DNA from: Staphylococcus pseudoxylosus
Lineage (GTDB): Bacteria; Bacillota; Bacilli; Staphylococcales; Staphylococcaceae
Direction: 5' to 3'
DNA: 64,000 nucleotides
Assembly: GCF_003697915.1 (NCBI RefSeq)
Contig: NZ_RCVN01000011.1
Coordinates: 51,452 to 115,451 of the forward strand
The notes below the pieces were generated by a model. It worked only from the letters and a program-made list of their open reading frames with translations. It ran no database searches and was not told where the DNA came from. The position numbers and the translations under genes are program-made. Shown piece by piece: positions 56,689 through 64,000 of the stretch (position 1 is the stretch's first letter; the number at the start of each line of letters is the position of its first letter).

Positions 56689-56707
56689 TGTGCCAGTTGG
56701 TTTTTTT
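56671..56707 (+). terminator. Terminator overlapping the end of the regulator gene
   Basis: AAACCAACTG pairs with CCAGTTGGTTT around a loop containing the TAA stop, followed by TTTTTT. Confidence 0.88.
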
Positions 56708-56884
56708 ATTATTTTCTGTTTTGTTCCAAGTTTAATTTGCCATTAAGTTAATTAAACTTGAAACTAAGCTAATATAACACCTCTACTACATTCCACTTAA
56801 TAATGTCTATTTATTTTAAACATTTATCTACACTTTAAAATCTATCTAATATTAAAATCATAAATTACGAAAGGATGTCTTTTT

Positions 56885-57214
56885 ATGTATCACCTAGAAT
56901 TACACAACTTAGAACAACGTATAATGAAATTATTAAATTTAATCGAATTATACAAATATGGCATTATGACCAATCATAGAGACAAATTAAAATTTCAGCA
57001 AGACTTACATATATACATAGAACACGACTACAACGATTTTATTCAAAACAATTTACAACACCATTCCCTTTTTCATTATAACTATTTCAACTTTCTATCC
57101 AATCAAATAGAAGATCCAATGGATGAGTTCACAATTGGCAATACGCTTAAACATATTGAAATTATTCAAGGACAATTACTCAAAATACTAAAATCACTCT
57201 CCTTTATTTTGTAA
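56885..57214 (+). CDS. Orphan 109-residue protein, function unknown
   Basis: A soluble, helical protein rich in His, Asn, Leu and Gln (HLELHNLEQRIMKLLNLIELY at the start, HYNYFNFLSNQIEDPMDEF in the middle). ATG follows AAAGGATG. No family is recognised and there is no signal peptide or span. It sits between the WYL-like regulator and the mup operon promoter, so it may be a separate small gene of that locus. Confidence 0.6.
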   Translation: MYHLELHNLEQRIMKLLNLIELYKYGIMTNHRDKLKFQQDLHIYIEHDYNDFIQNNLQHHSLFHYNYFNFLSNQIEDPMDEFTIGNTLKHIEIIQGQLLKILKSLSFIL

Positions 57215-57249
57215 TAAAATTTCACTTTAAGGTTTTATTGAAAATGAAA

Positions 57250-57291
57250 TTGTAATAGTTTTTCATGTATTGTACAATGAAAACGATTACA
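57250..57291 (+). promoter_or_regulatory. Promoter and cre of the mupG-murQPR operon
   Basis: A -35 TTGTAA (57250-57255) and a -10 TACAAT (57273-57278) are separated by 17 bp. TGAAAACGATTACA (57278-57291) overlaps the last base of the -10 and agrees fully with the looser CcpA consensus TGWNANCGNTNWCA. CcpA bound here should block transcription, giving glucose repression of MurNAc recycling. Confidence 0.78.
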
Positions 57292-57312
57292 GTAATTAAG
57301 GAGTGATAACTG

Positions 57313-58371
57313 ATGCATGGCTTTTCCGTTTATCTCGGCCACCCCATCGATAAGTCGTATATACGACGCATGGTCGATTTAGGGTACAAAACGATTTTTA
57401 CTTCAGTTCAAATACCTGAAGATAATGATGACACTAAATATCGCTATTTGGGAGAACTTTTAGATTTTTTATCAAACGACCAGCTGAACTATATGATTGA
57501 TATCAATCCTTCATTGCTGGATCATCATTTTTATGACTTTTTAAAGCAATATGACTCTGCTCAATTTATTATTCGAATTGATCACAGTACTTCCATTGAC
57601 ACTGTTAATGAAATTATAAGTAATGATTTTCAATGTTGTTTAAACGCTAGTATTATTTCAGATCATTTACTACAACATTTATATCAACACTTAAATCATT
57701 TTAATTACTTATGTTATTGCCATAACTATTATCCTAGGCCTGACACAGGATTAGAAGCGCAATTTGTTAAATCACAAAACGACTTGATTTTAGCGTATAA
57801 TCCTCAGGCTAATATTTATGGATTTATTGCAGGAACTACACTTCGCGGGCCACTTTTCAAAGGCTTACCAACAATAGAAACCACAAGATATTTGCATACA
57901 ATTGAGAGCGCCCAATTGCTTCAAGACTTAAATACACAATATATTATGATTGGTGACCCGTATTTAAACTGTCATCGTGCGCAACAACTTATTTCATTTT
58001 TAAAGCAGAGACATTTTAAATTATCTATAACATTATTTGATACACCGGCGGAAGAAATTTTACTAAAACCTCACACAGTTCGTCCTGACAATCCCGGTAA
58101 TTTAATCAGATCTCAAGAAGCACGCCATTACTGTAAAGATGACATCCAGCCATCATTAATAAACGAAAGGACACGCGGTTCAATAACTTTAGACAATAAA
58201 CACAACGGACGTTATCAAGGTGAATTACAAATCATTAAGAAAGTATTACCACCTCATAAAAATGTCAATGTTGTAGCGCAAGTTGATAACGACGACATAC
58301 CCATTATCAACTGTATGCGACCTAATGATTCATTTGAATTCACTATAAATGCTAAGGAGTTGAAATCATGA
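57313..58371 (+). CDS. mupG: 6-phospho-N-acetylmuramidase MupG (DUF871)
   Basis: A 352-residue protein with an N-terminal TIM barrel and a C-terminal cyclophilin-like domain. [20 protein letters not shown] at residues 3-22, YPRPDTGLE near 140 and [18 protein letters not shown] near 255 are typical. MupG of S. aureus hydrolyses MurNAc-6-phosphate-GlcNAc, made by MurP, in the cytoplasm. AAGGAGTGA precedes ATG. It overlaps murQ by four bases as first gene of the operon. Confidence 0.9.
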   Translation: MHGFSVYLGHPIDKSYIRRMVDLGYKTIFTSVQIPEDNDDTKYRYLGELLDFLSNDQLNYMIDINPSLLDHHFYDFLKQYDSAQFIIRIDHSTSIDTVNEIISNDFQCCLNASIISDHLLQHLYQHLNHFNYLCYCHNYYPRPDTGLEAQFVKSQNDLILAYNPQANIYGFIAGTTLRGPLFKGLPTIETTRYLHTIESAQLLQDLNTQYIMIGDPYLNCHRAQQLISFLKQRHFKLSITLFDTPAEEILLKPHTVRPDNPGNLIRSQEARHYCKDDIQPSLINERTRGSITLDNKHNGRYQGELQIIKKVLPPHKNVNVVAQVDNDDIPIINCMRPNDSFEFTINAKELKS

Positions 58372-59255
58372 ATAAATCAATAACTGAATCAAGAAATGAA
58401 GCAACCATGCATTTAGATGAAATGACTATTCAACAAGCTTTAGAAACAATGAATGCAGAAGACCAAAAGGTACCAGAGCAAATAAAAGTCATCTTGCCTG
58501 ATTTAACAAAAGTAATTGAAATTACCACACAACAGTTTAAACAAGGTGGCCGTATTATCTATATGGGAGCAGGTACAAGTGGTCGGTTAGGCGTACTTGA
58601 TGCCGCTGAATGCGTACCGACATTTAATACGAATACAAATGAGGTCATTGGTTTAATCGCTGGTGGACAACGCGCGATGACTGTGGCAGTTGAAGGTGCA
58701 GAAGATGATGAAAGCCTCGCACAGGAAGATTTAAAACACATCCACCTGTCTGAAAAAGATGTTGTTATTGGTATTGCTGCAAGCGGTAGTACCCCTTATG
58801 TCAAAGGAGGACTAAAATTTGCAAACAAAGTTGGTGCATTTACCGTAGCAATTTCTTGTAATGTAGACACTCAAATTAGCAAATTAGCCCAATACCCTAT
58901 TGAAGTTAATGTTGGACCAGAAGTATTAACTGGTTCTACTAGATTAAAATCAGGAACTGCACAAAAATTAATACTGAATATGATATCTACTATCACAATG
59001 GTTGGTGTTGGTAAAGTGTACGACAACCTTATGGTTGATGTTAAAGCAACAAATCAAAAATTAATTGATCGTTCTATTCGTATTATTCAAGATATTTGCG
59101 ATACCACATACGACCAATCTCAAATATTATATGAAGACGCAGACCAAAATTTAAAAGTTGCTGTTGTCATGCACCTATGCGATATATCCAAATCGGAAGC
59201 TTCAAAACGTTTACAACAAAACGACAATATTATCAAACAAGCCATTAAAAACTAA
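58368..59255 (+). CDS. murQ: N-acetylmuramic acid 6-phosphate etherase MurQ
   Basis: A 295-residue SIS-domain enzyme that removes the lactyl ether from MurNAc-6-phosphate to yield GlcNAc-6-phosphate and lactate. [21 protein letters not shown] near 65 is the signature, followed by [10 protein letters not shown] and [20 protein letters not shown] near 185. ATG overlaps the mupG stop in an ATGA. Confidence 0.96.
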   Translation: MNKSITESRNEATMHLDEMTIQQALETMNAEDQKVPEQIKVILPDLTKVIEITTQQFKQGGRIIYMGAGTSGRLGVLDAAECVPTFNTNTNEVIGLIAGGQRAMTVAVEGAEDDESLAQEDLKHIHLSEKDVVIGIAASGSTPYVKGGLKFANKVGAFTVAISCNVDTQISKLAQYPIEVNVGPEVLTGSTRLKSGTAQKLILNMISTITMVGVGKVYDNLMVDVKATNQKLIDRSIRIIQDICDTTYDQSQILYEDADQNLKVAVVMHLCDISKSEASKRLQQNDNIIKQAIKN

Positions 59256-59327
59256 TTATTTTTAAATACAACTGTCGCTTATTTACAAATTTCATAAATC
59301 TTTAATGACAGAAAAGGAGGTCATTTT

Positions 59328-60767
59328 ATGACAAAAGAGCAAATACTTGCCGAAAATATCATAGACGCTGTAGGCGGACTTGATAATATGGATAACGTTA
59401 TTAATTGTATGACTCGAGTTAGAATAAAAGTACTCACTGAAGATAAGGTTGACTATGAGAAACTGAAAGCAATTAAAGGCGTGATGGGTGTCGTAAAAGA
59501 CGATCGCGTACAGGTTGTTGTCGGACCAGGAACGGTGAATAAAGTTGCTACTCGTATATCCGACTTAAGCGGTGTACGTTTAGGTGAAACTATTCCTCAT
59601 AACACTAAAAATTACCGTGCTGATGCTGAAGCAAAAGCTAAAGAAAATAAAACTTCTATTCAAAGTAAACAGCAACGGGGTAAATTTAATAAATTACTAA
59701 AAACAATTGCTAACATCTTTATACCACTTATTCCGGCATTTATCGGGGCAGGTTTAATTGGTGGTATCGCAGCTGTATTAAGTAACCTATTAGCGGCTGG
59801 TCAGATTTCTGGCGAATGGGTAACACAACTTGTCACAGTTTTTAATGTTATTAAAGATGGTATGCTAGCGTATTTGGCAATCTTTACTGGTATCAATGCA
59901 GCTAAAGAATTTGGCGCTACACCAGGTTTAGGTGGTGTTATTGGTGGTACAACATTATTAACGGGTTTAACTGATGAAAATATGATTACCAACATTTTCA
60001 CAGGCGAACCGTTACAAGCTGGTCAAGGTGGTATAATTGGCGTGATTTTTGCAGTATGGCTCCTTAGTATCGTTGAGAAACGATTACATAAAATTGTTCC
60101 AAACGCCATAGATATTATCGTTACGCCAACAATTACTCTGTTTATTATAGGGCTTCTAACAATCTTTATTTTTATGCCTTTAGCTGGCTTCGTTTCAGAT
60201 GGACTTGTCTCAGTCATCAATGCAATTATCGACATTGGTGGTGTCTTTAGTGGGTTTATTATTGGTGCCTTTTTCCTACCATTAGTTATGTTAGGCTTGC
60301 ATCATATGTTCACACCTATTCACATTGAGATGATCAATCAAACTGGTGCAACTTATTTATTACCAATTGCGGCTATGGCTGGTGCTGGACAGGTAGGAGC
60401 TGCTTTAGCATTATGGGTAAGATGTAGTAAAAATACAACGTTAAGAGATACACTTAAAGGTGCCCTGCCGGTTGGATTTTTAGGAATTGGTGAGCCGCTT
60501 ATATACGGTGTTACCTTACCTTTAGGTAAACCATTTATTACGGCTTGTATTGGTGGTGGTATCGGTGGCGCTGTCATTGGAGGCATAGGCCATATTGGTG
60601 CAACCGCAATTGGCCCTAGTGGCATATCATTATTACCATTGATTTCGGACCACATGTACTTAGGCTATATAGCCGGATTACTCGCAGCATATGCCGGTGG
60701 TTTCTTATTCACTTATTTCTTTGGCACGACAAAGGCTATGCGAGAAACTGATACTCTAGGTGATTAA
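59328..60767 (+). CDS. murP: PTS MurNAc-GlcNAc transporter EIIBC, MurP
   Basis: A 479-residue PTS permease. The EIIB domain (1-85) has the phospho-Cys in [12 protein letters not shown] near 24; the EIIC domain starts near 125 and has about ten spans, with [20 protein letters not shown] near 188 and [24 protein letters not shown] near 325. It lacks an EIIA and must borrow one, as known for MurP. AAAGGAGG precedes ATG. It lies between murQ and murR. Confidence 0.93.
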   Translation: MTKEQILAENIIDAVGGLDNMDNVINCMTRVRIKVLTEDKVDYEKLKAIKGVMGVVKDDRVQVVVGPGTVNKVATRISDLSGVRLGETIPHNTKNYRADAEAKAKENKTSIQSKQQRGKFNKLLKTIANIFIPLIPAFIGAGLIGGIAAVLSNLLAAGQISGEWVTQLVTVFNVIKDGMLAYLAIFTGINAAKEFGATPGLGGVIGGTTLLTGLTDENMITNIFTGEPLQAGQGGIIGVIFAVWLLSIVEKRLHKIVPNAIDIIVTPTITLFIIGLLTIFIFMPLAGFVSDGLVSVINAIIDIGGVFSGFIIGAFFLPLVMLGLHHMFTPIHIEMINQTGATYLLPIAAMAGAGQVGAALALWVRCSKNTTLRDTLKGALPVGFLGIGEPLIYGVTLPLGKPFITACIGGGIGGAVIGGIGHIGATAIGPSGISLLPLISDHMYLGYIAGLLAAYAGGFLFTYFFGTTKAMRETDTLGD

Positions 60768-60769
60768 CT

Positions 60770-61645
60770 ATGACCAACGTATTATATAAAATTGATCGAC
60801 AATACCCAGAATTAACTAAAAGTGAGAAAAAAATTGCTGATTATATCTTAAATACACCACACAAGATTATCAATATGTCAATTCAAGATTTATCTAATGA
60901 AATAGATACAAGTACCGCTTCTATTGTTAGATTTAGTAAGAAAATGACTGAAAAAGGGTTTCAAGAACTTAAAATAGCCATATCTCGCTATTTACCCGAA
61001 GAAACATTAAACAATAATCATCTTGAATTAATGGATAATGAATCTGTAGATGTATTGAAGTCTAAAATGTTGTCACGTGTTACAAACACGATGAGCTTCG
61101 TCTCAAACCATATTGAGAATGAAAATATAGATATGATATGCGCAAAGATGCAAAGCGCTCGCACAATTTTTCTATTTGGTTACGGGGCTTCACTTGTTAT
61201 TGTTACAGACCTATTTCAAAAGTTATCTAGAATTGGATTAAATGTAAGACTTTTGCAAGAAACACATTTGTTCATGTCTACACTTGCTACACATGATGAA
61301 CGTGATTGTATTATATTTGTGACAAATCAAGGTAGCCATAGTGAATTGCAGTCTATGGCAAAAGTTGCCACAGATTATCAAATTCCTATAATAACTATTT
61401 CCAGTTCAAACGATAATCCTATTGCAAAAATATCAGATTATACACTGATATATGGTCAAACTGATGAAAATGAATTACGTATGGCTGCAACAACCTCTCT
61501 ATTTGCCCAATTGTTCACAGTCGATATTTTATATTACCGTTACATCGCATTAAATTACGATAAATCATTAGACGCTATTACTCAATCTAAAATGGCTTTA
61601 GATAATTATCGAAAACATTTATCAAATATACATTTCAAACATTAA
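60770..61645 (+). CDS. murR: RpiR-family regulator MurR
   Basis: A 291-residue RpiR regulator. The N-terminal HTH_6 domain has SIQDLSNEIDTSTASIVRFSKK near 37-58, and the C-terminal SIS domain has FLFGYGASLVIVTDLFQKL near 130. It should sense MurNAc-6-phosphate and control the operon it ends. It begins two bases after the murP stop. A terminator follows at 61648. Confidence 0.92.
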   Translation: MTNVLYKIDRQYPELTKSEKKIADYILNTPHKIINMSIQDLSNEIDTSTASIVRFSKKMTEKGFQELKIAISRYLPEETLNNNHLELMDNESVDVLKSKMLSRVTNTMSFVSNHIENENIDMICAKMQSARTIFLFGYGASLVIVTDLFQKLSRIGLNVRLLQETHLFMSTLATHDERDCIIFVTNQGSHSELQSMAKVATDYQIPIITISSSNDNPIAKISDYTLIYGQTDENELRMAATTSLFAQLFTVDILYYRYIALNYDKSLDAITQSKMALDNYRKHLSNIHFKH

Positions 61646-61647
61646 CA

Positions 61648-61697
61648 TAAAACCAACCTAGCAACTGTTTCTTTACGTTGAGTAGGTTGGTTTTATC
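61648..61697 (+). terminator. Terminator of the mup-mur operon
   Basis: AAAACCAACCTAGCAAC pairs imperfectly with GTTGAGTAGGTTGGTTTT, followed by ATCTTTTT. Confidence 0.88.
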
Positions 61698-61756
61698 TTT
61701 TTATAATCCTTGTATGAATCAAACATTTTAGTTCATATCATTTTTCCCCATCAAAT

Positions 61757-61818
61757 AAAGAAAGAAGCGAGAGATAAACCAATGTTTTATGTGGTTTATC
61801 AATCTCGCTTCTTTCTTA
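61757..61818 (-). terminator. Terminator of the alkaline phosphatase gene
   Basis: AAAGAAAGAAGCGAGA with ATAAACCA pairs with TGGTTTATCAATCTCGCTTC over about 24 bases with one small bulge. It follows the leftward phosphatase gene by about 45 bp. Confidence 0.85.
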
Positions 61819-61863
61819 TTTATCATTTTCTCAATGTTTTTATATTAATTTCATTTGATTCAA

Positions 61864-63291
61864 TTAGTTTTGTTCATTTTTGAAGAAATCAAAGATATTG
61901 TTCGCATTATCTGTGTTATCGATATTTCCTCTAAACTGCTCACTGCCAGGTCCATATGCATATGTGTTTACATCTTCTCCAGTATGACCATATGTTGTCC
62001 AACCAGTGTGAGATTTATCATTAATTGGTTTTTGTACTGCATCTTGTACTTTTTGCATTTGTTCTTTATATTCATCCGATTCTTTATCTAATTTATTAAG
62101 TTTTGTTGCTTCATCTTTAATTTTATCAATTTGTGATTGCTCAACTTCAAAACCATAGCCATCTTGAATTACTTTTTGTGGATCTTTGCCTTCAGCAATT
62201 TCTTTAGTCATATGCATACCTGAATGTTTCATAGAATGAATTGCTTCTGGATTCCACACATAATCTTTGCCTTTAGCAATAGACAAACCACCAGTTGAAT
62301 GGTCTGCTGTTGCAACAACCAATGTATCAGGATTTGATTTTGCATAATTTGTCGCAAATTCAAAGGTTTTTTCGAAACCATTCATTTCAGACATGACACC
62401 GGTTATATCATTTGGATGACCAGCTTTATCTATAGATGCACCTTCTACCATTAAGAAGAAACCTTTATCATTTTCTTGTAATTTATTTACTGCTGTATCT
62501 GCCATATCTAGAAGTTTAGGGCTTTTATCTGGTGCGTCAATTTGCAATGGCATATCATTGTCAGCAAACAGCCCTAAGATTTTTTTGTTCGTAGACTGTT
62601 TCATATCTGTTTTATTATCAACAACATCATAGCCATCTTTTTTAAACTTATCTACTAAATTACCATTTTCTTTACCAAAATATTCTGCCCCGCCACCAAG
62701 TAAGACGTCTACTTTATGCTCACTATTAATTTTATCGTTATAGAATTGTTTAGCAATTTCATCTTTTTTGTCTCGACTATCAACATGCGCTGCGTATGCA
62801 GCTGGCGTTGCATCGGTTAATTCTGCAGTAGAAACTAATCCAGTTGATTTACCATTCTCTTTTGCTTGCTCTAACACAGTTTTCACTTTTTTCTTATTAT
62901 CATCTAAACCAATTGCTCCATTATAAGTTTTATGACCAGAACTAAACGCTGTTGCACCAGCCGCAGAATCAGTTACATTTTCTTTTGGGTCACTTGGATT
63001 TGTACGTTGATTACCTGCTAGATAATTATCAAAAGCAGTCTTTTCCATTTCTTTTGTCTCTGGATTATCAGCAAAATAACGATAAGCAGAATTATATGAA
63101 GGGCCCATACCGTCCCCAACTAAAAATATTACATTCTTTGGATTTTTTGTATTACCCATATATGAAACTTCATTTTCCTTTGATGTATGTCCTCCACCCG
63201 AGGCATACGTTGACTGCGCACTCCCCAACACAGAACCCATAACGATTGCACTTGCCACAGAAACAGTTGCGAATTTATTAAAAATTTTCAT
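61864..63291 (-). CDS. phoA: Alkaline phosphatase (secreted)
   Basis: A 475-residue exported phosphomonoesterase. The signal peptide runs to about residue 31 (VSVASAIVMGSVLGSAQSTYA). VIFLVGDGMGPS near 54 holds the first metal Asp; VTDSAAGATAFSSG near 107 holds the active-site Ser; EGASIDKAGHPND near 282 and ATADHSTGG near 330 hold later metal ligands; HTGEDV lies near 440. AAAGGAGT precedes ATG. Expression in phosphate starvation via PhoPR is expected; a palindrome upstream is noted separately. Confidence 0.95.
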   Translation of the reverse strand: MKIFNKFATVSVASAIVMGSVLGSAQSTYASGGGHTSKENEVSYMGNTKNPKNVIFLVGDGMGPSYNSAYRYFADNPETKEMEKTAFDNYLAGNQRTNPSDPKENVTDSAAGATAFSSGHKTYNGAIGLDDNKKKVKTVLEQAKENGKSTGLVSTAELTDATPAAYAAHVDSRDKKDEIAKQFYNDKINSEHKVDVLLGGGAEYFGKENGNLVDKFKKDGYDVVDNKTDMKQSTNKKILGLFADNDMPLQIDAPDKSPKLLDMADTAVNKLQENDKGFFLMVEGASIDKAGHPNDITGVMSEMNGFEKTFEFATNYAKSNPDTLVVATADHSTGGLSIAKGKDYVWNPEAIHSMKHSGMHMTKEIAEGKDPQKVIQDGYGFEVEQSQIDKIKDEATKLNKLDKESDEYKEQMQKVQDAVQKPINDKSHTGWTTYGHTGEDVNTYAYGPGSEQFRGNIDNTDNANNIFDFFKNEQN

Positions 63292-63325
63292 AAAGTAATA
63301 ACTCCTTTAAATATGTATTATCGAC

Positions 63326-63342
63326 CTACACTTTAAGTGTAG
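63326..63342. promoter_or_regulatory. Palindrome upstream of phoA
   Basis: CTACACTT-T-AAGTGTAG is a perfect 8-bp inverted repeat around one base, 35-51 bp upstream of the phoA start. PhoP usually binds direct TTAACA-like repeats, so this palindrome may instead serve another regulator or be a transcript hairpin. Confidence 0.45.
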
Positions 63343-63628
63343 TGCACAAATTTTGAGTGATTATTTTAATACAGTAAATTTTATGTAAATTAAAAATAAA
63401 GTTAGGTCTACATTGCGCTAAAAACTTTCATTCTGCTAACAAGTCAAATTGGCAGCAAAACAGAAACCCCACACTTGCTAAACAACTTCGTTGTATTAAT
63501 GTTTTCTCAACAAGGAGACTAAATGACTATAAATAGATAAGGAGTGAGACTGAAATCTAATTTAATTAAAAAGATTTCACCGTCTCCCCCCATTAAGATG
63601 ACTATATTTGATAAAAAATAAAAGGTCT

Positions 63629-64000
63629 ACCTGAGCTAACGCTCATGCATAAGTCCCACTAACTCAATAGCAGAACACCTGAGTCACTACTCATGTGTAA
63701 GAACTACTAACTCATTACATTGAGAAGTGGTTCTTTAGAGAAGTGGAATTAATGATTACCTGAGCTAACGCTCATGCATAAGTCCCACTAACTCAATAGC
63801 AGTACACCTGAGTCATTACTCATGTGTAAGAACCACTAACTCTTTACATTGAGAAGTGGTTCTTTAAAGTGGGATTAATGATTACCTGAGCTAACGCTCA
63901 TGCATAAGTCCCACTAATTCAATAACAGAACACCTGAGTCACTACTCATGTGTAAGAACCACTAACTCTTTACATTGAGAAGTGGTTCTTTAAAGTGGGA
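63629..64000. repeat. Tandem array of about 127-bp units made of nested hairpins
   Basis: Units begin at 63629, 63758 and 63884 (periods 129 and 126), and the third is cut by the window end. Each unit contains hairpin A (TGAGC-TAAC-GCTCA) followed by ATGCATAAGTCCCACTAA, hairpin B (TGAGT-CACT-ACTCA or a variant loop) followed by ATGTGTAAGAACCACTAA, and then AGTGGTTCTT, the inverse of AAGAACCACT. In the second and third units AGTGGGA before hairpin A pairs with TCCCACT after it. Hairpin B with its tail is the inverted form of the repeats at 45221-45364. Confidence 0.88.

Larger units (their letters stand above)
63292..64000. other. Non-coding end of the window, mostly repeat array
   Basis: About 710 bp with no credible gene. 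The first 150 bp hold the phoA promoter region; a hairpin-poor stretch follows to 63628; and the rest is a tandem array of nested hairpins running past the end. Confidence 0.7.

Noticed and set aside
63629..64000. CRISPR array
   Set aside because: The units are about 127 bp with internal hairpins and no unique spacers, and no cas gene is in the window.

Overview
The window is chromosomal DNA of a low-GC Gram-positive bacterium and almost certainly a Staphylococcus. The signs are FemX/FmhB, two SarA-family regulators (SarR and a broken SarV), SsaA-like CHAP proteins, an LcpC-like LCP protein, FhuD2, the staphylococcal MupG-MurQ-MurP-MurR module, AGGAGG-type ribosome sites, and frequent TTG/GTG starts. 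The mix of a galK-galE-galT-galR cluster with a complete molybdenum-cofactor set suggests a coagulase-negative species, perhaps of the S. saprophyticus/S. xylosus group. That species call is inference. No rRNA, tRNA, prophage, insertion sequence or CRISPR array was recognised; this looks like ordinary chromosome with a few odd intergenic repeats.

Layout. 1-3.2 kb: end of glcU, glucose dehydrogenase, an AEC transporter and two small conserved genes. 3.3-11.2 kb: an RND pump, femX, a small membrane protein, a VOC protein, a MarR-MFS pair and a frameshifted sarV. 12-18.3 kb: molybdenum-cofactor genes (moeA-mobB-moaE-moaD-mobA-moaA leftward, moaC rightward, moaB and a moeB/thiF gene leftward). 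18.6-22.2 kb: a GbsR/MarR regulator, an MBL hydrolase and the modABC molybdate importer. 22.4-27.2 kb: galactose Leloir genes and their LacI-type regulator. 27.4-32 kb: fdhD, a GNAT protein, bioY, fhuD2 with a Fur box, and an acyl-CoA dehydrogenase-like gene. 32.2-35.2 kb: a four-gene amino-acid ABC importer. 35.5-39.1 kb: an orphan PTS IIC-like protein, sarR, and a DoxX-LLM pair. 39.6-45 kb: two SsaA-like secreted CHAP proteins flanking an opine-dehydrogenase-like/NhaC operon and a DUF4870 protein. 45.6-49.7 kb: a YkkCD-type SMR pair, a 2-hydroxyacid dehydrogenase, an FAD monooxygenase, a membrane glucosaminidase and a small membrane protein. 50-55.5 kb: DUF1641 plus the large formate dehydrogenase, lcpC and an inositol-monophosphatase-family gene. 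56-61.6 kb: a WYL-like HTH regulator, an orphan 109-aa gene and the mupG-murQ-murP-murR operon. 61.9-64 kb: alkaline phosphatase, then a tandem repeat array running off the window end.

How the genes connect. Three separated blocks form one functional circuit: modABC imports molybdate, the moa/mob/moe genes build bis-MGD cofactor, and FdhD with DUF1641-FdhA uses it in formate oxidation. A second theme is the cell wall: FemX starts the pentaglycine bridge, LcpC attaches wall polymers, the CHAP proteins and the glucosaminidase cut peptidoglycan, and the Mup/Mur operon recycles the released MurNAc-GlcNAc. Regulatory sites visible in the DNA include a BirA-type box before bioY, a Fur box before fhuD2, GTTTACT half-sites around galK and galR, cre sites before the mup operon and the WYL-like regulator, and an unassigned 26-bp palindrome before modA.

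The most unusual material is intergenic. Two related repeat clusters, at 45.2 kb and 63.6-64 kb, are built of small nested hairpins whose arms change in a compensating way. I found no convincing new multi-gene system. The best functional leads are the opine-dehydrogenase/NhaC pair, the palindrome at modA, the shared upstream element of the two ssaA-like genes, and the homopolymer frameshift in sarV.
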